This document shows, in pieces, positions 63,255 through 64,000 of a DNA stretch of 64,000 nucleotides. The notes below the pieces were generated by a model. The model made no database searches and had not been told where the DNA came from. It worked only from the letters and a program-made list of their open reading frames with translations. Every line of letters begins with the position of its first letter. The stretch's first letter is position 1. This DNA comes from Frateuria edaphi (lineage in GTDB: Bacteria; Pseudomonadota; Gammaproteobacteria; Xanthomonadales; Rhodanobacteraceae). Made by a program: the position numbers and the translations under genes. The stretch covers positions 2,170,001-2,234,000 of the forward strand of contig NZ_CP088251.1 of assembly GCF_021117405.1 (NCBI RefSeq). Reading direction: 5' to 3'.

Positions 63255-63680
63255 TCAGGCATGCCGCATCGCCCGCAGCCGTGGCGCGAGGGCCGCGATG
63301 TCATAGCCTGCCTCGCCGGCCGCCTTCACGATCGCGTCGGCGTCGCCGGCGCGGGCGGCCTGTAGCGCCCACAACGTGGTCGAACGCGTGCCGGTGCGGC
63401 AGAAGGCCAGCACCGGCGCAGGCAGTTCCGCCACCGCCCGTGCCATGGCCTCGATGACGGCGGCTTCGTACTGCCCGGGCACGACCGGGATGTCGCGGTA
63501 GGCCAGTCCGCGCGCGGCGGCGGCCTGCGCCATCTCGGCACTGGACGGCTGGTCGTCCGCTTCCCCGTCCGGCCGGTTGTTGATCACGCTGCGAAACCCG
63601 GCGGCTTCGAGGTCGGCCATCTCGCCGGGCAGGATCTGCGGCGACACGCTGATCTGGTCGGTCAACTTGCGGATGTGCAT
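63255..63680 (-). CDS. DUF442 / TIGR01244 sulfur transferase-phosphatase-like protein
   Basis: 141 residues, MHIRKLTDQISVSPQILPGE. It has the dual-specificity-phosphatase-like fold of DUF442: FRSVINNRPDGE, YRDIPVVPG, and the thiol loop LAFCRTGTRS with Cys94 and Arg99. In Blh proteins the same domain is joined to a sulfur dioxygenase; here it stands alone, upstream of the TSUP exporter. Start 63680 begins the family sequence. A role in sulfide or persulfide handling is likely but inferred. Confidence 0.85.
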   Translation of the reverse strand: MHIRKLTDQISVSPQILPGEMADLEAAGFRSVINNRPDGEADDQPSSAEMAQAAAARGLAYRDIPVVPGQYEAAVIEAMARAVAELPAPVLAFCRTGTRSTTLWALQAARAGDADAIVKAAGEAGYDIAALAPRLRAMRHA

Positions 63681-63721
63681 GAAGCGCTCCTGTGGTCGAC
63701 GGTGAGCGCAGGTCGCTTTTC

Positions 63722-63799
63722 GCAGGAGCCCATTCGTGTGCGACACCTGAGCTTCGATGGCGCATCAGGAAGAGAGCATCGCCACGAGCGGGCTCCTGC
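63722..63799. repeat. Palindromic repeat, family A, long-loop form
   Basis: GCAGGAGCCC (63722-63731) plus TCGTG pairs with CACGA plus GGGCTCCTGC (63790-63799), around about 44 bases. It lies upstream of the DUF442 gene. Confidence 0.6.
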
Positions 63800-63820
63800 A
63801 AAGACAACCTCGCAACCCTC

Positions 63821-63853
63821 AAAAAAAATAACGGCGGGCTTGCGGCCCGCCGT
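63821..63853 (-). terminator. Terminator of the gene at the right edge
   Basis: Perfect 9-bp stem ACGGCGGGC / GCCCGCCGT with a five-base loop. On the minus strand it is followed by an eight-T run, so it ends leftward transcription from the partial gene at 63963. Confidence 0.85.
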
Positions 63854-63962
63854 TGTCCCTCCCTGGGTAGAACTCCCTTCCGATAACCACTCCTTGACAC
63901 GCGGCTAATGATCCACGGGCCGCGTGAAGGTTTGTTCAAGAAGCGCCAAACGCAGCGCCCGC

Positions 63963-64000
63963 CTAGAACGCGACCTCGCCGAACACGCCGATTTCGTTCG
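63963..64000 (-). CDS. 3' end of a probable outer-membrane protein gene (cut by window edge)
   Basis: Only the last 11 codons and TAG are visible: NEIGVFGEVAF then stop. A C-terminal phenylalanine after alternating hydrophobic residues is the assembly signal of outer-membrane beta-barrels. The terminator at 63821-63853 matches the end of this transcript. Identity beyond that cannot be given. Confidence 0.4.
   Translation of the reverse strand, partial: NEIGVFGEVAF

Overview
The window is 64 kb of compact, high-GC (about two thirds G+C by eye) bacterial chromosome. The gene content points to a gammaproteobacterium of the order Xanthomonadales, most likely Rhodanobacteraceae (Rhodanobacter/Dyella/Luteibacter type). 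Evidence for this is the very large NAD-glutamate dehydrogenase, methionine synthase encoded as two proteins, the rpsT-murJ-ribF-ileS-lspA-ispH cluster, an orphan rnfB beside nth, and intergenic gaps filled with short palindromic repeats. No phage, plasmid, CRISPR array or intact insertion sequence is visible. Genus-level placement is inference.

Layout, left to right. 1-7.7 kb: the 5' part of an NAD-glutamate dehydrogenase gene (minus strand, cut by the window edge), a two-gene RND efflux operon, and an acyl-CoA dehydrogenase. 7.7-12.8 kb: an ArsR-methyltransferase fusion regulator followed by split methionine synthase, a methionine/SAM-cycle unit. 13-25 kb: a small LAB_N membrane protein, tRNA-Val, the minor-pilin operon pilV-pilW-pilX-pilY1-pilE-(DUF4124)-fimT, and a TPR-GGDEF diguanylate cyclase. 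25.1-26.3 kb: a tRNA-Thr whose 3' end is duplicated about 1.04 kb downstream; the enclosed segment carries one secreted cysteine-rich protein and looks like a mini-island.

26-38 kb: ispH, lspA, ileS, ribF, murJ, then divergent rpsT; a Tat-exported glycosylasparaginase; the rplU-rpmA-obgE ribosome unit; a DUF2059 protein. 38-50 kb: uvrA with a translationally coupled thioesterase and an AraC regulator, GNAT, DUF4139, two crotonase-fold enzymes, an overlapping DUF1289-NUDIX-rhodanese unit, an FKBP isomerase and DUF1684. 49.6-56 kb: the nnr-tsaE-amiC-mutL operon and divergent queG. 56-64 kb: pgi, panD, metG, a small secreted protein, rnfB-nth, a TSUP exporter with a DUF442 sulfur/phosphatase-like protein, and the last bases of a probable outer-membrane protein.

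Most genes are housekeeping. The least ordinary parts are the tRNA-Thr-flanked 1-kb segment, the regulator/split-metH unit with an inverted repeat pair between the two metH halves, the oversized PilY1 with four calcium-type loops, and at least four families of palindromic intergenic repeats. Several of these sit between convergent genes, where they may act as bidirectional terminators. Coding starts were moved inward from the longest reading frame wherever a signal peptide, family N-terminus or ribosome binding site supported it.
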